NCBI RefSeq assembly: GCF_019748365.1
Contig: NZ_JAIEPN010000016.1
Location: 1 to 37,524 of the forward strand
Direction: 5' to 3'
DNA from: Novosphingobium sp.
GTDB taxonomy: Bacteria; Pseudomonadota; Alphaproteobacteria; Sphingomonadales; Sphingomonadaceae
Length of the DNA stretch: 37,524 bases
The first letter of the stretch is position 1; the number at the start of each line of letters is the position of its first letter. Below the pieces are notes generated by a model. That model ran no database searches. It was given only the letters and a program-made list of their open reading frames with translations, and was not told where the DNA came from. Below, piece by piece: positions 8,784 through 15,513 of this stretch. The translations under genes and the position numbers were made by a program.

Positions 8784-9782
8784 TCACTCCATCGTGACGA
8801 CGACTTTGCCCACAGCCTTGCGGTCCGCCAGCATGGCGATGGCTTCACCGCCGCGTTCGAGGGGGAAGCGGGCGCTGACGCGGGGGTTGATCTTGCCGGC
8901 CTTGAGCAGCTCGAACAGTTCGGCGACGTGCTCGGCGTTCTTCTGCGGTTCGCGCGCGGTGAAGGCGCCCCAGAACACACCGCAGACGTCGCACGATTTG
9001 AGCAGCGTGAGGTTGAGCGGCAGCTTGGCGATGCCGGCGGGGAAGCCGACGACGAGGAAGCGGCCTTCCCACGCGATGGCGCGCACGGCAGGCTCGGAAT
9101 AATCGCCACCGACGATATCGTAGACGATGTCCGCGCCGTTCGGGCCGCAGGCGGCCTTGAACGCATCGGCCAGCGCCTTGCTCTGGTCCTTGTCAAAGGG
9201 CGGGCGGCCGTAGATGACGACATCGTCCGCACCGGCTTCGCGCGCGGCGGCGGCCTTTTCTTCGCTCGAAACGGCGGCGATGACGCGGGTGCCATAGGCC
9301 TTGCCAAGCTCGATCGCGGAAATGCCGACGCCGCCGGCAGCGCCGAGGACGAGCATGGTCTGCCCCGCCTTGATGTGGCCGCGATCCTTGAGGCCGTGGA
9401 TGGTGGTGCCGTAGGTCATCAGCAGCGAGGCCCCGGTTTCGAAGCTGACGCCTTCGGGCAGCGGGAACATGCGGCCGGCATCGAGCGCGACCTTTTCGGC
9501 AAGGCCGCCATTGCCGCACATGCCGATCACGCGATCGCCCACCTTCCATTGGGTGACGCCCTCGCCCACGCTTTCGATCACGCCCGAGAACTCGCCGCCG
9601 GGAGCATAGGGGCGCTGCGGCTTGAACTGGTACATGTCGCGGATCATCAAGGTATCGGGGAAGTTGATCGCGCAGGCTTTGACCGCGACGACAACCTGGC
9701 CGGGGCCGGCAAGGGGTGCGTCGATCTCGTCGAGGGTCAAGGTTTCGGGGCCGCCGACGGCGTGGGTGCGTAGCGCTTTCAT
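8784..9782 (-). CDS. NADPH:quinone oxidoreductase-family zinc-independent alcohol dehydrogenase
   Basis: Medium-chain dehydrogenase/reductase of 332 residues, quinone-oxidoreductase (zeta-crystallin) branch. It has the N-terminal GroES-like fold (PGQVVVAVKACAINFPD, PYAPGGEFSGVI) and a Rossmann domain with GAAGGVGISAIELGKAYG. No catalytic-zinc ligand set is present, as expected for the zinc-free branch. The ATG at 9782 follows a GGAGAG ribosome-binding site; in-frame upstream residues are not family-like. Substrate unknown; in sphingomonads such enzymes are often called NADPH:quinone oxidoreductases by homology. Downstream in the same direction from leuD (76-base gap). Confidence 0.9.
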   Translation of the reverse strand: MKALRTHAVGGPETLTLDEIDAPLAGPGQVVVAVKACAINFPDTLMIRDMYQFKPQRPYAPGGEFSGVIESVGEGVTQWKVGDRVIGMCGNGGLAEKVALDAGRMFPLPEGVSFETGASLLMTYGTTIHGLKDRGHIKAGQTMLVLGAAGGVGISAIELGKAYGTRVIAAVSSEEKAAAAREAGADDVVIYGRPPFDKDQSKALADAFKAACGPNGADIVYDIVGGDYSEPAVRAIAWEGRFLVVGFPAGIAKLPLNLTLLKSCDVCGVFWGAFTAREPQKNAEHVAELFELLKAGKINPRVSARFPLERGGEAIAMLADRKAVGKVVVTME

Positions 9783-9858
9783 GGGTCTCTCCGGTGCTTT
9801 GGTTGGCACCTTTGAGCCATGTTTTTGGAGGCTTGGGAAGACTTATTTAAGCGGGTGG

Positions 9859-10449
9859 TTAAGCCGGGTGAACGAGGAACGGGCGCTCGGCGCTGGCTTT
9901 CGCTTCGTAGGCGCTGATCGCATCGCCGCGGGCCATGGTGAGGCCGACCTCGTCGAGGCCGTTCAGGAGGCAGTGCTTGCGGAAGGCGTCGATCTCGAAG
10001 GTGAAGCGGTCCTGGAATGGGGTCGTCACGGTCTGGGCTTCGAGGTCGATGTGGACGGGTTCGGTCTGCGCGACTTCCATCAGGCGGTCTATGGCTTCCT
10101 GCGGGAGCACGACGGTGACGATGCCGTTCTTGAAGGCATTGCCCGAGAAAATGTCCGAGAAGGAAGGCGCGATGACGGCCTTGATGCCGAGATCGAGCAG
10201 CGCCCAGGCGGCGTGTTCGCGGCTGGAGCCGCAGCCGAAGTTGTCGCCCGCGATGAGGATCGGCGAGCCTTTGAATTCGGCGCTGTCGAAGATGTTGTCC
10301 GGATCCTGGCGCAGTGCCTGGAATGCGCCGCGCCCGAGACCTTCACGGCTGATCGTCTTCAGCCACTCGGCAGGGATGATCACATCGGTGTCGATGTTCT
10401 TGCGGCCGAACGGGATGGCGCGGCCATCGATGGTGCTGACGGGTTCCAT
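9859..10449 (-). CDS. leuD: 3-isopropylmalate dehydratase small subunit
   Basis: Small subunit of isopropylmalate isomerase in leucine biosynthesis; it pairs with LeuC to isomerise 2- to 3-isopropylmalate. The 196 residues match Leu[20 protein letters not shown] near the N-terminus and the swivel-domain signature [18 protein letters not shown]. The start at ATG 10449 ([14 protein letters not shown]) fits the family; the open frame extends 63 codons further upstream without similarity. Its partner leuC lies about 5 kb away in the same orientation, separated by an accessory segment. Confidence 0.96.
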   Translation of the reverse strand: MEPVSTIDGRAIPFGRKNIDTDVIIPAEWLKTISREGLGRGAFQALRQDPDNIFDSAEFKGSPILIAGDNFGCGSSREHAAWALLDLGIKAVIAPSFSDIFSGNAFKNGIVTVVLPQEAIDRLMEVAQTEPVHIDLEAQTVTTPFQDRFTFEIDAFRKHCLLNGLDEVGLTMARGDAISAYEAKASAERPFLVHPA

Positions 10450-10546
10450 GGCGCGGGCCTTAGCCGGAGGGGGGCTTTGGATGCAAGGCTGTGCTTTGCC
10501 TGCGAGGGCGGTTACCCCTCCCCGCTCGGGGACGGGCTTTGGGGGG

Positions 10547-10732
10547 TCAATCGGTGTCGATGGGATCGACGGGGGGCTTGGCCTTGGCCTTTTCCGCGCG
10601 TTCCTTGCGGCGCGACGAATAGAGGAGAGCGGCGGCAAGTGCGGCCGAACCGATCGCGGCGCCGGCGATGGCTGCGGGGCCGGTCCAGCTGCTCGAATCC
10701 CGGGCGCTCTCCTTATCGGTCTTCTTTGTCAC
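10547..10732 (-). CDS. Small single-pass membrane protein upstream of leuD
   Basis: A 61-residue protein: a polar, charged N-terminus ([14 protein letters not shown]), one Ala/Gly-rich transmembrane helix (about residues 18-42), then a basic stretch [13 protein letters not shown] and an acidic end. The GTG start at 10732 is supported by a very good AAGGAG seven bases upstream. It lies 97 bases before leuD in the same direction. Small proteins of this kind are found beside leuCD in sphingomonads and sometimes inherit the name isopropylmalate isomerase; the sequence offers no enzymatic motif, so that name would be misleading. Function unknown. Confidence 0.75.
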   Translation of the reverse strand: MTKKTDKESARDSSSWTGPAAIAGAAIGSAALAAALLYSSRRKERAEKAKAKPPVDPIDTD

Positions 10733-10823
10733 GCGTGTGCTCCTTGATCACTTTCAAGATCAGACTGCACGCGTAAGATTGCAAGAGCGCCGGCTCCGCT
10801 TTTTTCAGGCGGCTGTGCGTCGC

Positions 10824-11096
10824 CTAGAGCCTGTCCTGATGAGGTGGAGGCATCGGCACGGAGCCGATTTTGGCCCAGCGCGAGGCGAGAGGAGGGAGCT
10901 ATGCTTGCCCATAGTGACCGACGATCAACGCTGCGATGGGCCAAAAGCGGCCCGCCCCTTCGGGGTCGCGTCAGGAAGCCTCTCGGACAGCATCGCGCCG
11001 CTGGCACGGGCTACCAGCCCGCACCGCGCGGCGCTCCTTGCCGAGAAGCTTCCTGACGCGATGACGATGCCTCCACCTCATCAGGACAGGCTCTAG
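10824..11096. mobile_element. 273-bp non-coding element with perfect 32-bp terminal inverted repeats and nested hairpins
   Basis: The ends 10824-10855 and 11065-11096 are perfect 32-base reverse complements, each terminating in CTAG. Inside are two further long inverted repeats: 10863-10881 with 10933-10951 (17 of 19 match) and 10967-10986 with 11041-11060 (19 of 20). The second encloses CGGGCT-ACC-AGCCCG. No protein frame in it looks real. The design resembles a MITE or other non-autonomous transposon derivative. The terminal CTAG fits the YTAR target known for IS5-type elements, but no transposase is in the window, so that affiliation is inference. It fills most of the 360-base gap between 10733 and 11092. 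Confidence 0.75.
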
Positions 11097-11311
11097 CGCA
11101 GCTTCCTGCCAAAGCCCGGCGGCTCCGTCAGGTCTGGTAAGTCACAGACCGTGCCGGTCCGGAACGTCTGTTCCTTGATCAGCATTTTGAGCGCCGTATC
11201 GATGTGGAGTGCAGCGAGATGCAACTCCGCCTCATCAAGTGACTGCAGCACGTCTTCGAGGAACTCACGGATATCTCGAAACTGCTCTGGTCCGAAAGGA
11301 CAATCGGCCAT
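11093..11311 (-). CDS. Small hypothetical protein (72 aa)
   Basis: Unrecognised acidic helical protein, MADCPFGPEQFRDIREF at the start and a long amphipathic helix (LEDVLQSLDEAELHLAALHIDTALKML) in the middle. The ATG at 11311 is preferred to the in-frame GTG at 11320 because a GGGGAG stands eight bases before it. The stop codon TAG lies inside the right terminal repeat of the 273-bp element, so the present C-terminus may have been set by insertion of that element. Base use is less GC-biased than the housekeeping genes. No function is proposed; coding status is likely but not certain. Confidence 0.6.
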   Translation of the reverse strand: MADCPFGPEQFRDIREFLEDVLQSLDEAELHLAALHIDTALKMLIKEQTFRTGTVCDLPDLTEPPGFGRKLR

Positions 11312-11445
11312 GCCAGCCACTCCCCGCTCTTATAGCCCGGCCATTCCCTGGCCGGTTGACAGGCGTTTATTCAGGCTGGAAAGTATCGCCAATCCGGAGG
11401 AAACTTATATCAAGAAGGCGCAGCCCGATCATCAAGCAAACGCAA

Positions 11446-12426
11446 TCAGCTGCGTTCGGCGCGGCCTCGTGTCGTCGAAGGGGTTTCGCCAAAATAGCGG
11501 CGATACTGGCTCGTAAAGGCTGCCGAGCTGGAAAAACCCATGGCATAGGCGATATCGGTAATGGTGTCCCCGGCTGCGGGAAACATCAGGCGGCTGCGCG
11601 CAAGCTGCATGCGTTCGCGGCGCTGCCATTCCATCGGTGAGCAGCCGAAGCGGGCCTTGAACGCATATTGGAGCGCACGCGCGGAAAGACCGCTCAGGCG
11701 TTCCATTTCGGTGAGCGTGAGCGGCCGATCATGGCTTGTCCGGACCAGATCGCAAACAACATCGATGCGGTGCCGATCCCGTGAAACCTTAAGCGCGCTC
11801 TCGGCATCCTGCGGCAGGAGCGCGAGCGCGTGGATTGTCCAGCGATACATCGCGTCCTCGATCCCGAGGATTCGGGCATAGTGCGGATTGCCCGACGTTG
11901 TTTCGATGAGGCTGCACAGTTGCTGAAACGCGGGAAAGATCTCGCGCTGGCGGCGCATATCGAGGGCGTAAGGACGATCGTCGATCCGCGCCTGCCCGCT
12001 GCCATCGCCCATCATAGCCGAGGCGGTTTCGCGCAGTTTGGCGATGGTGACGTTGGCGGTGACGATCATTTGCGAAGTGCAATCTGTCGTGCGCCGCAGG
12101 TTTGGCATCAGCAAGCCCTGACAGCCGCCTTCGAAGGCCAGTGTCGTCCGGTCACCCCGCATCGTCCCGTAGCCATGGAACGGGATGATCAGCTGCCAGC
12201 CCTTCGTTTCCTCGACCTTCACTTTCGCCGTCGTGAGCGCGGCGGTGATGACATCGAGATCGCCGACCCGCCGGGCAGCCACTTTGGCGGCGAATGGTAC
12301 ATGGCGATCTTCGTCCAGGGTGCAGATTGCGGGGACCATGGTCGCCCAGGTATCGGCTGCGACCCGCGCATCGGGGGCCACCTTTGCATTCGCATTGCCA
12401 AAGGGAAGTGCCGGCAGACGGTACAT
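11446..12426 (-). CDS. AraC-family transcriptional regulator
   Basis: DNA-binding regulator of 326 residues. The C-terminal ~100 residues form the double helix-turn-helix of the AraC/XylS family: RPLTLTEMERLSGLSARALQ, then FKARFGCSPMEWQRRERM, then ITDIAYAMGFSSSAAFTSQYR and RYFGETPS. The N-terminal two thirds resembles the cupin-like ligand domain of the AraC_binding_2 type and should sense a small molecule or protein. The start ATG 12426 gives full family length; no strong ribosome-binding site is visible. Its targets are unknown: neighbours are an OmpA-like gene and a small unknown gene, all on the same strand with gaps over 100 bases. Confidence 0.92.
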   Translation of the reverse strand: MYRLPALPFGNANAKVAPDARVAADTWATMVPAICTLDEDRHVPFAAKVAARRVGDLDVITAALTTAKVKVEETKGWQLIIPFHGYGTMRGDRTTLAFEGGCQGLLMPNLRRTTDCTSQMIVTANVTIAKLRETASAMMGDGSGQARIDDRPYALDMRRQREIFPAFQQLCSLIETTSGNPHYARILGIEDAMYRWTIHALALLPQDAESALKVSRDRHRIDVVCDLVRTSHDRPLTLTEMERLSGLSARALQYAFKARFGCSPMEWQRRERMQLARSRLMFPAAGDTITDIAYAMGFSSSAAFTSQYRRYFGETPSTTRGRAERS

Positions 12427-12521
12427 GCCCTGCTTTGTCTACCGATCGAAGATTCAGTGCAACCCTCTAGCTGCTGCCGCTCTTGCGGCTGCCGCGGCAA
12501 GAGGGAACCCGGCGCAAACAA

Positions 12522-12552
12522 ATCGGCCGGCACACGCGGGTGGCCGGCCGAT
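12522..12552. terminator. Hairpin terminator downstream of the OmpA-like gene
   Basis: Perfect 10-bp stem ATCGGCCGGC (12522-12531) and GCCGGCCGAT (12543-12552) with an 11-base loop, 59 bases past the stop of the minus-strand gene at 12611. On the minus strand it is followed by TTGTTTG, a weak T-rich tail. A second hairpin (12480-12486 with 12497-12503) lies just beyond. Confidence 0.55.
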
Positions 12553-12610
12553 CCGGTAGCGGTGTCGCGTCAACAGGACCCGGACGTAGATCCTGCCTGC
12601 TGCGCGCTGA

Positions 12611-13546
12611 TCAAAGCCCGTCGACGGCCTTGCTGACCATGACATTGACCGAAACGCGGCGGTTCTGCGCGCGGCCTTCCGGCGTCGAATTGTCGGCCAA
12701 CGGGTTGGCGGTGGCCATGCCGCTGGGGGTGAGCATGCGGTAGGGCTTCCAGCCGCAGGCCTGCTGCAGATAGTTGACCACGCGGGTCGCGCGCTGATCA
12801 CTGAGGCGCTGGTTGAGCTCTTCGCTGCCGCGATTATCCGCGTAACCAACGACGAGCATGACCGCGTTCTTGATGCCCTGCGCCTGGGTGGCGGTGGCGC
12901 AGAGATCGGCCTTGCCCTGCTCGGTCAGCATGGTCTTGCCCGAGGCGAAGTTCACGTTGGTGGTGCTCTTGATATTGAACTCGTCGATATCGGCGAAGCG
13001 GCTGCGCAAGGATTCCGTCATCGCGCGCACTTCGGCGGTGGCGGCGCTCTGCTCTTCAAAGCCCTGCTTGGTGCCGGTGCGGATCATGTTGGCGATCTTG
13101 AGATCCTTGTCCTTGAACTGGATATCGGCCGCCATCAGCGCATCGCCCGATTGCAGCGTGTGGACCGTGACCGGCAGGCCATTGAGCAGTGCATTGGCAG
13201 CGAGCTGCTGGCGGCTCATGCCGAAGAGGCCCTTGCTCGAGCGGATCTTGGTGAGGTCGTTGACGTTGACGATGGTCTTGCTGCCATCATCGGCGGTAAT
13301 CTCGATCCGATCGGCACTGCGGCGCGAGATCACGCCCTTGATATCCGGGCCTTTGGGCAGCGTAGCGACATCGCCGGCAGGGGCGACGGTGGTGCGCAGT
13401 TCGGCACCGGTGGCGGTGGGCTGCTGGGCTTGGCTCTGGTCGACCGGCGGGAGCTCCTGCGCCAGCGCAACGGGGCCGGCCGGCAGCGCCGCGGCGAGCG
13501 CGGCGGCGAGGATCAGGCCGGTCTGTCCGGTAGTGGGGGCACGCAT
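12611..13546 (-). CDS. OmpA-family envelope protein
   Basis: Exported protein of 311 residues with an N-terminal signal peptide (LILAAALAAALPAGPVALAQ), a middle region with a small beta-rich segment (IKGVISRRSADRIEITADDG), and a C-terminal OmpA-like peptidoglycan-binding domain: VNFASGKTMLTEQGKADL, VVGYADNRGSEELNQRLSDQRA and AQNRRVSV. The Asp and Arg residues that bind diaminopimelate in this family (in YADNRG and LSDQRA) are present. AAGGAG lies seven bases before the ATG at 13546. It probably anchors to the cell wall in the periplasm. It has no beta-barrel, so it is not a porin of the full OmpA type. Confidence 0.9.
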   Translation of the reverse strand: MRAPTTGQTGLILAAALAAALPAGPVALAQELPPVDQSQAQQPTATGAELRTTVAPAGDVATLPKGPDIKGVISRRSADRIEITADDGSKTIVNVNDLTKIRSSKGLFGMSRQQLAANALLNGLPVTVHTLQSGDALMAADIQFKDKDLKIANMIRTGTKQGFEEQSAATAEVRAMTESLRSRFADIDEFNIKSTTNVNFASGKTMLTEQGKADLCATATQAQGIKNAVMLVVGYADNRGSEELNQRLSDQRATRVVNYLQQACGWKPYRMLTPSGMATANPLADNSTPEGRAQNRRVSVNVMVSKAVDGL

Positions 13547-13823
13547 CGGGTTACTCCTTCAAGCTCTGTCATGACGCCGCGCGGTGGGGCCGCGGGGAAG
13601 CCGAATGCTTCGCAGCAAGGTTTCGCCGCGTGAAGCTGAACGGTTTCACGTTCTTCCCTGCTGGAGCAGGCTTTCTGCCAGATGAACAGACCGGTTCGGA
13701 CGGGGCGTGGCAAGGCTGCGCCGTGCGGGTGCTGCGGCAGGGCGTTGGGGATGGGTCCAAATGCCTGAAACGGCCCGATTTGGCGCCATCGACCAGCCGT
13801 GTACGTGGCACGGCGGGACGAGA

Positions 13824-14696
13824 TCAGAGCCCGACGAGGCGCGCGCTGTCATCCCACAGGCGGGCGCAGGCAGCGTCATCGCGCGCCAGAGTCGAGGGTT
13901 CGATGCGCACCAGCAGAGGGCCGCGGACCGACCAGTAGTCCCCCCGCGCGCCGCCGTAGCGCGGATCGATGGCGAGATCGGCGAGGAACTGGCCCGAGCG
14001 CGGGATCGTGCTGGTGCGGTCGCTTTTCATCAGGCGCGGGAGGATCAGGCTGACAAGCGCGGCGATGATCCGGCCATTGTCGCGCCCGAGGCCGGTGTGG
14101 GGGACATAGCCGGGGTCGAAGGCGAGAACGTCGATCCCGGGGAGCCGGCGCGGGGCTTCGCGCGCGGTCATGATGTTGGCGAGCTTGGAGGTGCTGTAGG
14201 CGCGGAAGCAGGCCTGACGGACGCCTTTTTCTGCGGTGGGATCGGTTTCGGGATGGGCGAGGCGCGCGGCATCGGCGTGGACGGGGGGCGTGACCGGGGT
14301 CTTCTCCGCCGGATCATGCGTGCCGCTGCCGGTGAAGATGACGCGCGCACCGGCGGCGAGGCGCGGGGCGAGCAGGCGCAGCAGGAGATAGTGCGCGAGG
14401 TGGTTGACCGCGAAGGTGCGCTCGAACCCATCGGCGGAGCGTGCGGGCTTGGCGAGTTGGAGCCCGGCGTTGAGGACGAGGACGTCGATCGGCCCCTCCC
14501 CAAGCGCGGCGGCGAACGCGCGGACGTTGGCAAGCGCATCGAGATCGAGCGGGAGCGCGGTGACGCGGCTGGCGAGTGAGGGCGGCAGCGCGGCGGGATT
14601 GCGGGCGCCGATGGTGAGCGTGGCCCCGGCACCCGCCAGGCGCTCGGCGGCATAGAGGCCGAAGCCGGCGGTGGCGCCGGTCATCACGATGCGCAT
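13824..14696 (-). CDS. Short-chain dehydrogenase/reductase
   Basis: NAD(P)-dependent oxidoreductase of the SDR family, 290 residues, of the longer protochlorophyllide-reductase/retinol-dehydrogenase-like type. Seen are the cofactor motif TGATAGFG (residues 6-13), an Arg after beta-2 (GARN) suggesting NADP, the NAG structural motif in VLVLNAGLQ, the catalytic Ser region FTGSGTHDP and the YSTSK catalytic Tyr-Lys. Substrate unknown. A GTTGC-N5-GCAAC inverted repeat lies 21 bases before the ATG and may be an operator. Confidence 0.9.
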   Translation of the reverse strand: MRIVMTGATAGFGLYAAERLAGAGATLTIGARNPAALPPSLASRVTALPLDLDALANVRAFAAALGEGPIDVLVLNAGLQLAKPARSADGFERTFAVNHLAHYLLLRLLAPRLAAGARVIFTGSGTHDPAEKTPVTPPVHADAARLAHPETDPTAEKGVRQACFRAYSTSKLANIMTAREAPRRLPGIDVLAFDPGYVPHTGLGRDNGRIIAALVSLILPRLMKSDRTSTIPRSGQFLADLAIDPRYGGARGDYWSVRGPLLVRIEPSTLARDDAACARLWDDSARLVGL

Positions 14697-14716
14697 GGGA
14701 GGTTCCGATCCGGATT

Positions 14717-14734
14717 TAGGTTGCGATGTGCAAC
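14717..14734. promoter_or_regulatory. GTTGC-N5-GCAAC inverted repeat upstream of the SDR gene
   Basis: TAGGTTGCGATGTGCAAC at 14717-14734, an inverted repeat of GTTGC/GCAAC with a 5-base spacer, ends close to the SDR start (21 bases). The same 18 bases with a single change occur at 25236-25253, 18 bases from the start of the SGNH hydrolase gene and in the same orientation. Candidate operator or promoter element shared by the two genes. Confidence 0.45.
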
Positions 14735-14771
14735 TTATAGCGAGGCTAGCGCAAGCACAAGGGGGGCACTG

Positions 14772-15173
14772 CTATCCGGTCCAGTCTTCGCAGAGCAGTC
14801 CTTCGACGCGGGCAAACTCGCGCAGATTGGCCGTGATGACCTTGAGCCCGAGACTGCGGGCATGGCCGGCGATCAGCATGTCATAGGCGCCGATAAGCTG
14901 GCCGGACCGCGCCAGCGCAGCGTGGATTTCGCCGGAATGACTGGCTGCTTCGGCATCGAAATCAAGCACTTCGAGACCGGTGGCAAGCTCGTCGACACGC
15001 GTCCGTTCGTAGTGCGGGTCTGCGGCTCTGGCGGCGCCGTGGACGAGTTCGTGATAGGTCACTGCAGAAATGCAAGAGACCGCCGCCTGTTCGGCAAACC
15101 GCGCGCGGACAGGCCCGCCGCGTCCGCGCAGCAAGTGGATGCACACGTTGGTGTCCAGCATGTTGCGCAGCAT
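14772..15173 (-). CDS. vapC: VapC-type PIN-domain toxin
   Basis: Predicted ribonuclease toxin of a type II toxin-antitoxin pair; PIN-domain enzymes of this group cut RNA, often tRNA, using Mg2+. 133 residues with the acidic active-site pattern: Asp7 in MLDTN, Glu42 in TYHELVHG, Asp98 in IGAYDMLIAGHA, and ITANLREFARVEGL near the end. The ATG at 15173 overlaps the vapB stop (TGATG), which couples translation; an in-frame ATG at 15161 (MLDTN) is the other possible start. All expected catalytic positions are present, so it looks active. Confidence 0.9.
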   Translation of the reverse strand: MLRNMLDTNVCIHLLRGRGGPVRARFAEQAAVSCISAVTYHELVHGAARAADPHYERTRVDELATGLEVLDFDAEAASHSGEIHAALARSGQLIGAYDMLIAGHARSLGLKVITANLREFARVEGLLCEDWTG

Positions 15174-15430
15174 CAGGAGAAATCGCGCTCCTGCAGCGGT
15201 GGCTGTTCGCGATCCGGAAAATCGGGCGAGCCCGGCCCGTCGAAGAATTCATCCCAGAACTGGCTTACCGGCGTGATCACAAGGCTGCGGCCTTGCTTGC
15301 GCACGACGACCTGCTTGACGCTGTCCGGGAAGGCGAGCTCCTTCGGAATACGCACCGCCTGACTGCGGTTCGACTTGAAGACGGCTGCCCGGTTGGACGG
15401 GCGCGCAGTAGGACGGGACGGTGCGTTCAT
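15173..15430 (-). CDS. vapB: VapB-type AbrB-fold antitoxin
   Basis: Antitoxin partner of VapC, 85 residues. It has the swapped-hairpin AbrB/MazE-like DNA-binding sequence AVFKSNRSQAVRIPKELAF followed by VVVRKQGRSLVITP, then an acidic, disordered C-terminal tail (WDEFFDGPGSPDFPDREQ) of the kind that wraps the toxin. The ATG at 15430 (MNAPSRPT) is chosen over an in-frame start at 15466 because a promoter with TTGACA lies between them. It would normally repress its own operon together with VapC. Confidence 0.88.
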   Translation of the reverse strand: MNAPSRPTARPSNRAAVFKSNRSQAVRIPKELAFPDSVKQVVVRKQGRSLVITPVSQFWDEFFDGPGSPDFPDREQPPLQERDFS

Positions 15431-15437
15431 CCCTCGG

Positions 15438-15475
15438 AAAGTGCGGCTTCCGGCGGGATATGTCAACGGGATATG
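15438..15475 (-). promoter_or_regulatory. Predicted vapBC promoter with direct repeat, possibly giving a leaderless mRNA
   Basis: Read on the minus strand: TTGACA (15466-15461), a 17-base spacer, and CACTTT (15443-15438) as a moderate -10. Transcription would begin about seven bases on, practically at the vapB ATG (15430). A 9-base direct repeat CGGGATATG (15454-15462 and 15467-15475) overlaps the -35 and could be the VapBC operator. Inferred from sequence only. Confidence 0.45.
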
Positions 15476-15477
15476 CC

Positions 15478-15513
15478 AGTCTGAAAAATAGGGACTGTCC
15501 CTATTTTCAGACT
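15478..15513. terminator. TAGGGAC-T-GTCCCTA palindrome at the leuC stop (copy 1)
   Basis: A near-perfect palindrome: AGTCTGAAAAATAGGGAC on the left and GTCCCTATTTTCAGACT on the right, differing by one extra A. It contains the leuC stop codon (15507-15509) and should form a strong hairpin flanked by A/T runs, so it can end transcription of leuC. Its core is identical to that at 22816-22846. Confidence 0.65.

Noticed and set aside
10824..11096. 273-bp element as a CRISPR or tRNA-like feature
   Set aside because: No direct repeat-spacer pattern and no tRNA cloverleaf or anticodon arm; inverted repeats only.
13547..13823. Small open frames and an imperfect GTGAA...TTCAC dyad at 13630-13649 between the OmpA-like and SDR genes
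   Set aside because: None of the frames has a ribosome-binding site or protein-like composition, and the dyad has only five paired bases at each end.
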